From Stygiobacter sp. (GTDB lineage Bacteria > Pseudomonadota > Alphaproteobacteria > Rhodospirillales > Magnetospirillaceae): DNA of 64,000 nt. The stretch covers positions 1 through 64,000 of the forward strand of contig VBWB01000032.1 of the NCBI GenBank assembly GCA_006218045.1. The letters are read 5' to 3'. This document shows positions 9,167-20,716 of the stretch, piece by piece. The notes below the pieces were generated by a model that was not told the DNA's origin, ran no database searches, and saw only the letters and a program-made list of their open reading frames with translations. Positions within the stretch are counted from its first letter, which is position 1; the number at the start of each line of letters is the position of its first letter. The position numbers and the translations under genes were made by a program.

Positions 9167-9829
9167 TCAGCGCACCATTCCATTCGCTCCGACCTTCAGG
9201 GAAAACGAGACCACCTCGCCATGGCGCAAACTCGTCTCGTATTGCGGATCGACCGGGATCGGGCCGGGCCGGGCCACGGCGACACCGGTGGGGTCGGCGG
9301 CGAAAAGCGGCGCGGCGAAGGCCAGGGCGTTCAAATCGGTCTCGGGATAGACCCAGCCGGTAAAGCGGAACTGGCCATCCTTGCAACTGGCCGCCGCCCA
9401 GTGATAGCCGCGCGATGGCAATTCGCGCCCCACCGCCGGCGGGCCGAACAGACCGGCGGCGGTGAAATCGCCGACCAGAGCCGTATAGGCCGCCTCGTCC
9501 AGGGGCACCTTGCCTTCGACCGCCCGCCACGGCGCCAGCAGATCGTCGCCGGACACTTGCGCCGCATTGCCCGGCGCCGTCACCTTGACCGTCAACAGCC
9601 GCCTGACCGAATCCAGTTCGTACAGGCGGAGTTGCTGATCGTAGATGCCGTTATAGACCAGACGGAAGCGATCGGGCGTGCCGGTCTGGCAGTTGGCGCG
9701 GATATCGTCGCCGGCCACGTACGAGAACCAATGGAACTTGCGGGTGACCGGGTCGCCCATGTCGCCGCCGCCATAGGTGCAGCCGGCCAAGGCCAAGACT
9801 GAAAGCAAGCCCGGGGAAATCCACCGCAT
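9167..9829 (-). CDS. hypothetical lipoprotein
   Basis: A 220-residue protein with a short signal peptide and the lipobox LALAGC, so Cys16 is the expected lipidation site. The mature part is mostly beta-prone (FHWFSYVAGDDIRANCQ, FRLVYNGIYDQQLRLYELD) and I recognise no catalytic motif or family. It stands alone: the phasin gene lies 153 bases downstream and the divergent carboxypeptidase gene lies upstream. Codon use matches its neighbours. Expression as an outer- or inner-membrane-anchored lipoprotein is inferred; the function is unknown. Confidence 0.75.
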   Translation of the reverse strand: MRWISPGLLSVLALAGCTYGGGDMGDPVTRKFHWFSYVAGDDIRANCQTGTPDRFRLVYNGIYDQQLRLYELDSVRRLLTVKVTAPGNAAQVSGDDLLAPWRAVEGKVPLDEAAYTALVGDFTAAGLFGPPAVGRELPSRGYHWAAASCKDGQFRFTGWVYPETDLNALAFAAPLFAADPTGVAVARPGPIPVDPQYETSLRHGEVVSFSLKVGANGMVR

Positions 9830-10002
9830 GGAACCGTCCTTTCGCCAACCTCAGATTTATAGGCCCAAATCCACATCGACGCCACCATGTCCGAATGGAA
9901 GTTATCGAATGAACGCCGGGAAAGTGGACAGGAAATTGTGATTTCTTTAAGGTCTTCGGCGGATTGTTAATCTGCCGTCTTTACCAGGGGAAGGTTGGAC
10001 CA

Positions 10003-11241
10003 TTGCCATTGCTCCGTCACATCGCCGGCTGGGTGGGCCGCGCCTTGATGCTGATGACCATTCTGGTCTTGGCTCCGCACGTTGCCCATGCCCGTGAAGA
10101 TCGCTATGCGTCCATCGTCGTCGATGCCGATAGCGGCAATGTGCTTTATGCCGTCAATCCCGACCGCCGGTCCTATCCCGCCTCGCTGACCAAGGTGATG
10201 ACGCTGTACCTTCTGTTCGACGCGCTTGAACAAGGTAAACTGAGCTTGAATTCACGCCTGCCGGTGTCGGCCCACGCCACCCGCCAGTCACCCTCCAAGC
10301 TGAACCTGCAAGTGGGCGACCGTATCGACGTGGAAGACGCGGTATTGTCGCTGGTGACCAAATCGGCCAACGACGTCGCCGTGGTGGTGGCCGAGGCCAT
10401 CGGCGGCAGCGAGGACGATTTCGCCGAGATGATGACGCGCAAGGCGCGCCAGTTGGGCATGGGATCCACCACCTATCGCAATGCCTCGGGCCTGCCCGAC
10501 ATGGGCCAGATCTCGACGCCGCGCGACCAGGCCACCCTGGCCCGCGCCCTGGTCCGGCACCATGCCCGCTATTACCATTATTTCTCCACTCGCCAGTTCA
10601 AATGGCAGGGGCAGCCCATCACCACCCATAACCGGCTGATGCTGCGCTATCAGGGCGCCGACGGCATCAAGACCGGCTATATCAACGCCTCGGGCTTCAA
10701 TCTGATCGCCTCGGCCAAACGCGACGGCAAGCGCATCGTCGGCGTCGTTTTTGGTGGCAACACCGCCGGCTGGCGTGACAACAACATGGCGCAAATCCTC
10801 GACAAGGGCTTCGCCCGCCTGGGTCGCGGCGCCGATGTGCGATCGGCCGCCGTCGAGGAAGAAGACCGCGCCGATCTGGACAAGCTGATCGCCAGTGCCA
10901 CCAGCGAACCCACGACCAAGGGCAGCAATACCGCCCGGGCATCGTTCAAGGCACCGCCGCGCGACGACCAGGACGTGGGCGACGCCGATCCCGATTCCTG
11001 GGGCATTCAGGTCGGCGCCTTCGGCGATTACAAGACATCCCACAAGGCGGCCAGCACCGCCGCCAAGAAATTGGGTGCCCTGGTGTCGGTCGCCAGCATC
11101 GAGGTGGCCAAGGCCAAATCCGGCAAACAGGTGGTTTATCGCTCGCGCCTGACCGGCTTCACCGAAGATCAGGCCCGCGCCGCCTGCAAACGGCTGAGCA
11201 AGGCCAAGCAAGCCTGCACGCTGGTTCAGCCCAGCGCCTGA
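10003..11241 (+). CDS. D-alanyl-D-alanine carboxypeptidase (peptidase S11) with SPOR domain
   Basis: A 412-residue periplasmic penicillin-binding protein that trims the terminal D-Ala of peptidoglycan stem peptides. A signal peptide ends at about AHA near residue 30. The active site is complete: S61-L-T-K64, SAN at 121-123 and KTG at 223-225. The final 75 residues (WGIQVGAFGDYKTSHKAAST) form a SPOR domain that would recruit it to denuded septal glycan. I chose a TTG start at 10003 because AGGGGAAGG at 9986-9994 sits eight bases upstream; the TTG at 9964 has no such site. A strong terminator follows. Confidence 0.93.
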   Translation: MPLLRHIAGWVGRALMLMTILVLAPHVAHAREDRYASIVVDADSGNVLYAVNPDRRSYPASLTKVMTLYLLFDALEQGKLSLNSRLPVSAHATRQSPSKLNLQVGDRIDVEDAVLSLVTKSANDVAVVVAEAIGGSEDDFAEMMTRKARQLGMGSTTYRNASGLPDMGQISTPRDQATLARALVRHHARYYHYFSTRQFKWQGQPITTHNRLMLRYQGADGIKTGYINASGFNLIASAKRDGKRIVGVVFGGNTAGWRDNNMAQILDKGFARLGRGADVRSAAVEEEDRADLDKLIASATSEPTTKGSNTARASFKAPPRDDQDVGDADPDSWGIQVGAFGDYKTSHKAASTAAKKLGALVSVASIEVAKAKSGKQVVYRSRLTGFTEDQARAACKRLSKAKQACTLVQPSA

Positions 11242-11286
11242 TGGCGCCGGCGCTGCCCCAAGCCGGCCCGGAGCGAATGCAAATGA

Positions 11287-11330
11287 AAAGGCCGGGGGGT
11301 GTCGCCACCCCCCGGCCTTTCTTTTTTCTT
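11287..11330. terminator. bidirectional intrinsic terminator between dacA-like gene and lpd
   Basis: A 15-bp perfect stem (AAAGGCCGGGGGGTG and its complement) with a TCGC loop spans 11287-11320. It is followed on the plus strand by CTTTTTTCTT; on the minus strand the AAAG arm supplies a shorter T-run. It lies between two convergent genes. Confidence 0.9.
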
Positions 11331-11345
11331 GGACGGTCCTGAACT

Positions 11346-12752
11346 TTAGGTATGCAGGGCGCGCTTGTTGGCGGCCAGGCAGGCTTCCTTCACCGCTTCG
11401 CCCAGACCGGGATGCGAATGGCAGGTGCGCGCCACGTCCTCGGCCGACGCGCCGAATTCCATGGCCATGACCATTTCCGCCAGCAGATCGCCGGCATTGG
11501 GGCCGACGATATGAGCGCCCAGCACACGGTCGGTGGTGGCGCAGGCCAGCACCTTGACGAAGCCCTCGGTCTCGTTCATGGACCGCGCCCGGCCATTGGC
11601 CGAGAACGGGAACTTGCCGGCATTGTAAGCCACGCCCTCGGCCTTCAGCTGTTCCTCGGTCTTACCGACGGCAGCCACTTCCGGCCAAGTGTAGACGACA
11701 CCGGGGATGACGTCGTAATTGACGTGGCCGTGTTCGCCGGCCAGCAATTCGGCCAGGGCGACGCCCTCTTCCTCCGCCTTGTGAGCCAGCATGGCGCCGC
11801 CGATGACGTCACCGATGGCGAACACGCCCGCAACGTTGGTGCGGAAGTAATGGTCGACCTTGATGAAGCCGCGCGCATCCTTCTCGATGCCGACATTTTC
11901 CAGGCCGAGGCCCTCGGTATAGGGCTTGCGGCCAATGGCCACCAGCACCACGTCGGCCTTGATCTCTTCCGGCGTGCCGCCGGCGGCGGGTTCCACCGTC
12001 AGGGTCACGGCCTTGCCCTTCTTTTCCGCCTTGGTCACCTTGGTGGAGAGCTTGAAGTCCATGCCCTGCTTGGCCAGGATCTTCTGCATGGTCTTCGACA
12101 CTTCGCCGTCATTGGTCGGCAAAATCTTGTCGAGGAACTCGACCACGGTGACCTTGGCGCCCAGGCGCCGCCACACGGTGCCCAGTTCCAGACCGATGAC
12201 GCCGCCGCCGATGACCACCATGCTCTTCGGCGTCTTGGCCAGCTTCAGGGCGCCGGTGGAGGAAACGATCACCTCCTCGTCGATTTCGACGCCCGGCAAG
12301 GGGGTGACGTCGGAGCCGGTGGCGATGATGATGGCCTTGGCGGTGACCACCTGCTCGCCGTCCTTGCCGGTCACCTTGACGGTGCCGGCCCCGGTGATTT
12401 CGCCGGCGCCGATCAGATAGGTCACCTTGTTCTTCTTCATCAAGAACTCGATGCCCTTGGTGTTGTCGGACACCACCTTGTCCTTGTGCGACATCATGCC
12501 GTCGACATCGATTTCCACCTTGCCGATCTTGATGCCGAAGGCCGCGTATTCGTGGCTGGCCGCCTCGTAGGCGTGCGAGGCCGACAGCAGGGCCTTGGAC
12601 GGGATGCAGCCGACGTTCAGGCAGGTGCCGCCCAAGCTCCCGCGCTTTTCGATAATGGCGGTCTTCAGGCCCAACTGGCCGGCACGGATGGCGGCGACGT
12701 AACCGCCGGGGCCACCACCGATGATGACGACGTCGAAGGATTTATCGGACAT
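11346..12752 (-). CDS. lpdA: dihydrolipoyl dehydrogenase (E3)
   Basis: A 468-residue flavoprotein that reoxidises the lipoyl group of the 2-oxoglutarate dehydrogenase complex with NAD+. The FAD motif is [10 protein letters not shown], the redox disulfide is in GGTCLNVGC (Cys44/Cys49), and the NAD motif is [12 protein letters not shown]. The C-terminal active-site His-Glu dyad is in [13 protein letters not shown]. The ATG at 12752 starts [14 protein letters not shown]; ten extra upstream codons are not conserved. It is the last gene of the TCA block and follows sucB after a 98-base palindromic repeat, so read-through from sucB is likely but not proven. Confidence 0.97.
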   Translation of the reverse strand: MSDKSFDVVIIGGGPGGYVAAIRAGQLGLKTAIIEKRGSLGGTCLNVGCIPSKALLSASHAYEAASHEYAAFGIKIGKVEIDVDGMMSHKDKVVSDNTKGIEFLMKKNKVTYLIGAGEITGAGTVKVTGKDGEQVVTAKAIIIATGSDVTPLPGVEIDEEVIVSSTGALKLAKTPKSMVVIGGGVIGLELGTVWRRLGAKVTVVEFLDKILPTNDGEVSKTMQKILAKQGMDFKLSTKVTKAEKKGKAVTLTVEPAAGGTPEEIKADVVLVAIGRKPYTEGLGLENVGIEKDARGFIKVDHYFRTNVAGVFAIGDVIGGAMLAHKAEEEGVALAELLAGEHGHVNYDVIPGVVYTWPEVAAVGKTEEQLKAEGVAYNAGKFPFSANGRARSMNETEGFVKVLACATTDRVLGAHIVGPNAGDLLAEMVMAMEFGASAEDVARTCHSHPGLGEAVKEACLAANKRALHT

Positions 12753-12770
12753 GATCTTCAGTCCCAATAA

Positions 12771-12868
12771 TAATTGAACCACAGAGACACAGAGGCACAG
12801 AGATATCGTGCTGGCTTTGAAACACAGTCACCTCTGTGTCTCCATGCCTCCGTGGTTATTTTCAATTA
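12771..12868. repeat. imperfect palindromic repeat, family A copy 1 (lpd/sucB gap)
   Basis: Inverted arms AACCACAGAGACACAGAGGCACAGAGA (12777-12803) and CTCTGTGTCTCCATGCCTCCGTGGTT (about 12833-12858) are separated by about 30 bases. The palindrome extends outward as TAATTGAA/TTCAATTA and includes the sucB stop codon. The same arms recur at 21.9 kb and 38.3-38.9 kb. It fills almost the whole sucB-lpd gap. Confidence 0.9.
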
Positions 12869-14071
12869 CATGTCCAGCAGGATACGCTGCGGGTCTTCGA
12901 TGCATTCCTTGACGCGCACCAGGAACGACACCGCCTCGCGGCCGTCGATGATGCGGTGATCATAGGACAGCGCCAGATACATCATCGGGCGGGCCTCGAT
13001 CTTGCCGTCGGGCATGACCATGGGACGCTGCTGCACCTTGTGCATACCCAGAATACCCGATTGCGGGGTGTTCAGGATCGGGGTGCTCATCAGCGAGCCA
13101 TAGACACCGCCGTTGGAGATGGTGAAGGTGCCCCCCGTCAGGTCTTCCATGCTGAGCTTGCCGTCACGGGCCTTCTTGCCCAAGGCCGCGATGGCCTGCT
13201 CGACGCCGGCGAAGCTGAGCTGGTCGGCATTGCGCACCACCGGAACCACCAGACCCTGCGGGGTGCCGACGGCGACGCCGATGTCGTAGTACTTCTTGTA
13301 GACCAGATCGGTGCCGTCGATCTCGGCATTGACCGCCGGCCAGTCCTTGAGCGCCGAGATACAGGCCTTCACGAAGAAGGACATGAAGCCCAGCTTGGTG
13401 CCGTGACGCTTCTCGAACTGGTCCTTGTACTGGTTGCGCACGGCGAACAGCGCGCCCATGTCCACTTCGTTGAACGTGGTCAGCATGGCGGCGGTGTTCT
13501 GCGCTTCCTTCAGGCGACCGGCGATGGTCCGGCGCAGACGGGTCATGGCGACGCGGTCTTCCAGATCGGCCTTGGCGCGCGGACCCGAGGGAGCGGCGGG
13601 CTTGGGCGCGGCAGCCGGAGCGGCGGCGGCGGCGATGACGTCACCCTTGGTCACCCGACCGCCCTTGCCCGAACCGGCGATGGCGATGGGGTTCAGACCG
13701 ACGTCGGCAGCCAGCTTGGCGGCAGCCGGGAAGGCGGCGGCGGCAGGAGCGGCGGCAACAGGGGCCGGAGCCGGGGCGGCAGCCGGAGCCGGAGCGGCGG
13801 CGGCCTTGGCGGCCGGGGCGGCAACAGCACCGGTGCCAGCGCCGATGACGCCCAGTACCGCGCCCACTTCGACGGTGGTGCCGGCGGCGGCGACGATCTC
13901 GGTCAGCACGCCAGCCGCCGGGGCCGGCACTTCAACGGTCACCTTGTCGGTTTCCAGCTCGACGATGGGCTCGTCGGCCTTGACCGCATCACCAACATTC
14001 TTGAACCACTTGGCGATGGTGGCTTCGGTAACGGACTCGCCCAGGGTGGGCACCGTGATCTGAGTGGTCAT
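12866..14071 (-). CDS. sucB: 2-oxoglutarate dehydrogenase E2, dihydrolipoyllysine succinyltransferase
   Basis: A 401-residue core enzyme that transfers the succinyl group to CoA. The lipoyl domain spans residues 1-75, with the modified Lys43 in [11 protein letters not shown]. An Ala/Pro-rich flexible linker follows (about 78-120). A peripheral subunit-binding domain ([28 protein letters not shown] region) lies near 125-160. The catalytic domain ends in [15 protein letters not shown] with the active His and Asp. Only 22 bases separate it from sucA. The stop codon is part of palindromic repeat copy 1. Confidence 0.97.
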   Translation of the reverse strand: MTTQITVPTLGESVTEATIAKWFKNVGDAVKADEPIVELETDKVTVEVPAPAAGVLTEIVAAAGTTVEVGAVLGVIGAGTGAVAAPAAKAAAAPAPAAAPAPAPVAAAPAAAAFPAAAKLAADVGLNPIAIAGSGKGGRVTKGDVIAAAAAPAAAPKPAAPSGPRAKADLEDRVAMTRLRRTIAGRLKEAQNTAAMLTTFNEVDMGALFAVRNQYKDQFEKRHGTKLGFMSFFVKACISALKDWPAVNAEIDGTDLVYKKYYDIGVAVGTPQGLVVPVVRNADQLSFAGVEQAIAALGKKARDGKLSMEDLTGGTFTISNGGVYGSLMSTPILNTPQSGILGMHKVQQRPMVMPDGKIEARPMMYLALSYDHRIIDGREAVSFLVRVKECIEDPQRILLDM

Positions 14072-14093
14072 CTTCTGGTTTCCCTATCTGAAC

Positions 14094-17054
14094 CTAGGCG
14101 TTGAGACGCGAAAGAGCGGTGGCGCGGCGGAACGGCACCGGCATGTCGGCATGCTTGCCGGTCAGCGCGGTCTCGCAGATCCACGCCTGCTCGGCGTTGT
14201 GGGTCTTGTAAAGGCCGGTGGCGGGCGAGGCGGCGGCCTTGCGACCGACGTAATGCGCCTGCTTGGCCTTGTTGTCGGGCAATTCGTCGCAGATGAATTC
14301 CAGCCGGCGATCGACGAAGGTCCACGGCCCCATATTGGCCGGCTCTTCCTGCGCCCACACCAGATCGGCGTTGGGATAGCGGGCGAGCTGGGCCTTCAAG
14401 GTGTCCTTGGGCCAGGGATACAATTGCTCGACGCGGAGGATGGCGACGTCCTTGATGTCGCGCTTGGTCCGTTCTTCCAACAGGTCGTAATAGACCTTGC
14501 CCGAGCAGACGACGACGCGACGGATCTTGGCATCGGCCACCAGATTTTCGGCTTCCGGCAAGACGCGGCGGAAGCGCGAGCCCAAGGCCATGTCTTCCAG
14601 CGGGCTGACGCACAGCTTGTGCCGCAGCAGGCTTTTCGGCGTCATGATGATCAAGGGCTTGCGGAAGTTGCGCTGCAACTGGCGGCGGAGCGCGTGGAAG
14701 TAATTGCCCGGAGTGGTCAGGTTGCACACCTGCCAGTTATCTTCCGCCGACAGCTGGAGATAGCGTTCCCAGCGCGCCGACGAATGTTCCGGCCCCTGGC
14801 CTTCGTAGCCGTGCGGCAGCAGCATGACCAGACCGGACATGCGCAGCCATTTGGACTCACCCGAATTGATGAACTGGTCGATGATCACCTGGGCGCCGTT
14901 GGCGAAGTCGCCGAACTGCCCTTCCCACAGGGTCAGGGTGTTCGGCTCGGCCAGCGAATAGCCGTACTCGAAGCCCAGCACCGCTTCTTCCGACAACGGG
15001 CTGTCGATGACCTCGAAATAGGCCTGATTGCCGTCGCGGATGTGGTTCAGGGGCTCGTAGCGGCTTTCGTTTTCCTGGTCGGTCAGACGGGAGTGGCGCT
15101 GCGAGAAGGTGCCGCGACCGCAATCCTGGCCCGACAGACGAACGCCATGACCATCGGTCAGCAGGGTGCCGAAAGCCAGGGCTTCCGCCGTGGCCCAGTC
15201 GATGCCCTGGCCGGTCTGCATCATTTCCGCCTTGGCCTGCATCTGGCGCAGGATTTTGCGGTTGATGTTGAAGTCCGCCGGCACCTGGGCCAGCTTCATT
15301 CCCACGTCCTTCAGGGTGTCGATGGCGACGCCGGTCTTTTCCTCGCGGAATTCCTCTTCGTCGGCCAGTTGGGCCAAGCCTTGCCACTTGCCTTCCAGCC
15401 AGTCGGCCTTGTTGGGCTTGAAGCTCTTGGCGGCGTCGAATTCACGTTCCAGCATTTCCTGGAAGGCGGTGACCAGACCGTCGGCCTCTTCCCGGCTCAT
15501 GGAACCCTCGGCCACCAATTGCTGGGCGTAGACGGCCCGGGTGGTCGGATGGCTGGCGATCTTGCGGTACATCAACGGCTGGGTGAAAGCCGGCTCGTCC
15601 GATTCGTTGTGGCCGTGGCGGCGATAGCAGATCATGTCGATGACCACGTCGGCGCTGAATTCCTGGCGGTATTCGGTGGCGATGCGGGCCACGTGCACCA
15701 CCGCTTCCGGGTCGTCGCCGTTGACGTGCAGCACCGGGCACTGGAAGCCCTTGGCCACGTCGGACGAATACGGACCCGAGCGCGAATATTCCGGCGCGGT
15801 GGTGAAGCCGATCTGGTTGTTGATGATGATGTGGATGGTGCCGCCGGTGCGATAGCCCTCGAGCTGGGACAGCAGCATGGTTTCCGGCACCACGCCCTGG
15901 CCGGCGAAAGCGGCGTCGCCGTGCAGCAGGATGCCGACCACCTTCTTGCGCTCGGCGTCGTTCTTCTGCTGCTGCTTGGCGCGGACGCGACCGATGACCA
16001 CCGGGTTGGCCACTTCCAGATGCGACGGGTTGGGCTGCAAGCTCAGGTGAACGACATTGCCGTCAAAATCGCGGTCGCTCGAGGTGCCCAGGTGATACTT
16101 GACGTCGCCCGAGCCCTGCACGTCGGACGGATTGGCGGTGCCGCCCTGGAATTCCGAGAAGATGACCTGATAGGGCTTCTTCATGAAATTGGCCAGAACG
16201 TTCAGACGACCGCGATGGGCCATGCCGATGACCACTTCCTCGACGCCCAACTGACCGCCGCGCTTGACGATCTGTTCCAAGGCCGGAATCACCGATTCGC
16301 CGCCTTCCAGGCCGAAGCGCTTGGTGCCGGTGTATTTCAGTTGCAGGAAGCGCTCGAAGCCCTCGGCCTCGACCAGACGCTCGAGGATGGCGCGCTTGCC
16401 CCTGGGCGTGAAGTCAGTGTGGTTGCGCACGCTTTCCACGCGCTTCTGAATCCAGGCCTTTTGGTCCGGATCCTGAATGTGCATGAACTCGACGCCGATC
16501 TTGCCGCAATAGGTGGCGCGGACGACGCTGATGATCTGGCGGAGCGTGGCGCTTTCCAGACCCAGCACGTTGTCGATGAAGATTTCGCGGTCCAGATCGG
16601 CCTCGACGAAACCGTAGGTGCGGTAATCCAGTTCGGGATGGGGCTGGCGCTTGGCCAGATGCAGCGGATCGAGATCGGCTTCCAGGTGGCCGCGCACCCG
16701 GTAGGTGCGGATCATCATCAGGGCGCGGATCGAATCGAGCACCGCCTGGCGGCTTGCCGCCGGGTCAACCGCCGGAGCGGCCTTGGCATCCTTGCCCCCC
16801 TTCTTGGCGGCGGCGGCGGCGGCGGCGGCCGCTTCCGGGTCGACGGCACCGATGATCTTCAGATCACGCTTGGCACCCGCCGTGCCCTTGAAATCCTGGG
16901 CGATGGCCGCGCCTTCGTCCCGCAGTTCGGTGAAGAACTGCACCCACGAGGCGTCCACCGAGGACGGATCCTCGACATAGCGGGCGTAAAGCTCGGCAAT
17001 GAACACGGCGTTGCCGCCGGTCAGGAAGGACGTTTCGTCGAACTGGTTCGTCAT
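14094..17054 (-). CDS. sucA: 2-oxoglutarate dehydrogenase E1 component
   Basis: A 986-residue thiamine-diphosphate enzyme that decarboxylates 2-oxoglutarate. The N-terminal DETSFLTGGNAVFIAELY segment is typical of OdhA. GMAHRGRLNVL and the cofactor-binding GDAAFAGQGVV lie in the central domain. The C-terminal half has the transketolase-like pyrimidine-binding domain, with SGLVMLLPHGYEGQGPEHSS. I prefer the ATG at 17054 (MTNQFDETSF) on homology; the frame is open to 17132 and an ATG at 17081 follows AAAGGG too closely to be a good start. A hairpin separates it from sucD, so sucAB-lpd may have its own promoter. Confidence 0.97.
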   Translation of the reverse strand: MTNQFDETSFLTGGNAVFIAELYARYVEDPSSVDASWVQFFTELRDEGAAIAQDFKGTAGAKRDLKIIGAVDPEAAAAAAAAAKKGGKDAKAAPAVDPAASRQAVLDSIRALMMIRTYRVRGHLEADLDPLHLAKRQPHPELDYRTYGFVEADLDREIFIDNVLGLESATLRQIISVVRATYCGKIGVEFMHIQDPDQKAWIQKRVESVRNHTDFTPRGKRAILERLVEAEGFERFLQLKYTGTKRFGLEGGESVIPALEQIVKRGGQLGVEEVVIGMAHRGRLNVLANFMKKPYQVIFSEFQGGTANPSDVQGSGDVKYHLGTSSDRDFDGNVVHLSLQPNPSHLEVANPVVIGRVRAKQQQKNDAERKKVVGILLHGDAAFAGQGVVPETMLLSQLEGYRTGGTIHIIINNQIGFTTAPEYSRSGPYSSDVAKGFQCPVLHVNGDDPEAVVHVARIATEYRQEFSADVVIDMICYRRHGHNESDEPAFTQPLMYRKIASHPTTRAVYAQQLVAEGSMSREEADGLVTAFQEMLEREFDAAKSFKPNKADWLEGKWQGLAQLADEEEFREEKTGVAIDTLKDVGMKLAQVPADFNINRKILRQMQAKAEMMQTGQGIDWATAEALAFGTLLTDGHGVRLSGQDCGRGTFSQRHSRLTDQENESRYEPLNHIRDGNQAYFEVIDSPLSEEAVLGFEYGYSLAEPNTLTLWEGQFGDFANGAQVIIDQFINSGESKWLRMSGLVMLLPHGYEGQGPEHSSARWERYLQLSAEDNWQVCNLTTPGNYFHALRRQLQRNFRKPLIIMTPKSLLRHKLCVSPLEDMALGSRFRRVLPEAENLVADAKIRRVVVCSGKVYYDLLEERTKRDIKDVAILRVEQLYPWPKDTLKAQLARYPNADLVWAQEEPANMGPWTFVDRRLEFICDELPDNKAKQAHYVGRKAAASPATGLYKTHNAEQAWICETALTGKHADMPVPFRRATALSRLNA

Positions 17055-17156
17055 ATTGGGCTGACGCGGGGGATACCGCATCCCTTTCTGCCAAGTCGGG
17101 ACGGGGCGGCGCCGCCGGGCGCCGTCCGTCACGGCGCTAAAAACAAGACAAGGATA

Positions 17157-17188
17157 CGGCCCGATGCTCCGGCGGGTGCATCGGGCCG
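17157..17188 (-). terminator. hairpin terminator or attenuator between sucD and sucA
   Basis: A perfect 11-bp stem, CGGCCCGATGC with GCATCGGGCCG, has a ten-base loop. On the minus strand it starts eleven bases after the sucD stop. A T-rich stretch (TTGTCTTGTTTTTAG) begins several bases downstream of the stem rather than immediately, so termination may be partial. Confidence 0.6.
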
Positions 17189-17198
17189 TTTTGACCTC

Positions 17199-18074
17199 TT
17201 AGCCCTTCAGGACCTTGAGCATGGTCGAACCCAGCGTGGCCGGGCTGTCGGCGACAGCGATACCGGCGGAACGCATGGCGTCGATCTTGAAGTCGGCGGT
17301 GTCGTTGCCGCCCGAGATCACCGCGCCGGCATGGCCCATGCGACGGCCCGGAGGAGCGGTACGACCGGCGATGAAACCAACGGTCGGCTTCTTGATCTTG
17401 GACGAACGCAGCAGCTCGGCACCCTGGACCTCGGCGTCGCCGCCGATTTCACCGATCATGATGATCGCTTCGGTTTCCGGGTCGTCCAGGAACATCTGCA
17501 AGCTGTCGACGAAGTTGGTGCCGTTGATCGGGTCACCACCGATGCCGATGCAGGTGGTCTGGCCCAGACCGGCGGCGGTGGTCTGCGCCACCGCTTCATA
17601 GGTCAGGGTGCCGGAACGCGAGACGATACCGATCTTGCCGCGCTGGTGGATGTGACCGGGCATGATGCCGATCTTGCATTCACCCGGGGTGATGACGCCC
17701 GGGCAGTTCGGCCCGATCAGGCGGGTCTTGGAACCGACCAAAGCGCGCTTGACGACCAGCATGTCGGCCACCGGGATACCCTCGGTGATGCAGACGGCCA
17801 GCTCGATCTCGGCGTCGATGGCTTCCAAGATGGCGTCGGCGGCGAACGGCGGCGGCACATAGATGACGCTGGCATTGCAACCGGTCTTGGCCTTGGCTTC
17901 GGCGACGGTGTCGAACACCGGCAGGTCCAGATGCTTGGAGCCGCCCTTGCCCGGGGTCACGCCGCCGACCATCTTGGTGCCGTAGGCGATGGCCTGTTCG
18001 GAGTGGAAGGTGCCCTGAGCGCCGGTGAAGCCCTGGCAGATCACCTTGGTGTTGGCATTAACGAGAACGGCCAT
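17199..18074 (-). CDS. sucD: succinyl-CoA synthetase alpha subunit
   Basis: A 291-residue subunit that binds CoA and carries the phosphohistidine of succinyl-CoA synthetase. The CoA-binding [15 protein letters not shown] lies near the N-terminus, and the active His lies in [17 protein letters not shown]. The ATG at 18074 ([10 protein letters not shown]) is one base after the sucC stop, a coupled arrangement that makes equimolar subunits likely; the longer open frame overlaps sucC and lacks conservation. A hairpin follows the stop. Confidence 0.97.
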   Translation of the reverse strand: MAVLVNANTKVICQGFTGAQGTFHSEQAIAYGTKMVGGVTPGKGGSKHLDLPVFDTVAEAKAKTGCNASVIYVPPPFAADAILEAIDAEIELAVCITEGIPVADMLVVKRALVGSKTRLIGPNCPGVITPGECKIGIMPGHIHQRGKIGIVSRSGTLTYEAVAQTTAAGLGQTTCIGIGGDPINGTNFVDSLQMFLDDPETEAIIMIGEIGGDAEVQGAELLRSSKIKKPTVGFIAGRTAPPGRRMGHAGAVISGGNDTADFKIDAMRSAGIAVADSPATLGSTMLKVLKG

Positions 18075-18075
18075 G

Positions 18076-19272
<1,197 letters not shown>

Positions 19273-19332
19273 GGATTTACGCTCCCCTGTCGTGACCCCG
19301 CGCCTTTCCGCCCCAAGGGCGGTCCGGCGCGG

Positions 19333-19418
19333 TGCCGCGCAATTCAACGAAAGCGCGATGTCGCGCTATTCAACGAAAGGGCACCCGCGGCCCGCGCCAT
19401 CCGTCGATGGAGCGGGCC
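19333..19418. repeat. 26-bp direct repeat pair and hairpin in the mdh-sucC gap
   Basis: Two adjacent 26-base units (19333-19358 and 19359-19384) share CGCG(C)(A/T)ATTCAACGAAAG. A hairpin, GGCCCGCGCCAT paired with ATGGAGCGGGCC, lies at 19389-19418, just after the mdh stop. No T-run follows, so the hairpin may be a processing or stabilising structure rather than a terminator. Confidence 0.7.
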
Positions 19419-19431
19419 GGGCCCCTAAGGC

Positions 19432-20716
<1,285 letters not shown>

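Noticed and set aside
12774-12959. Small ORFs inside the family-A palindromes (NHRDTEAQR-type peptides), also near 21.9 and 38.8 kb
   Set aside because: They translate the repeat arms themselves, appear in several frames and lack ribosome sites.
13738-13860. Ala/Pro-rich repeats in sucB that look like a tandem array
   Set aside because: Normal flexible linker of E2 enzymes; units are degenerate codon repeats, not a separate element.
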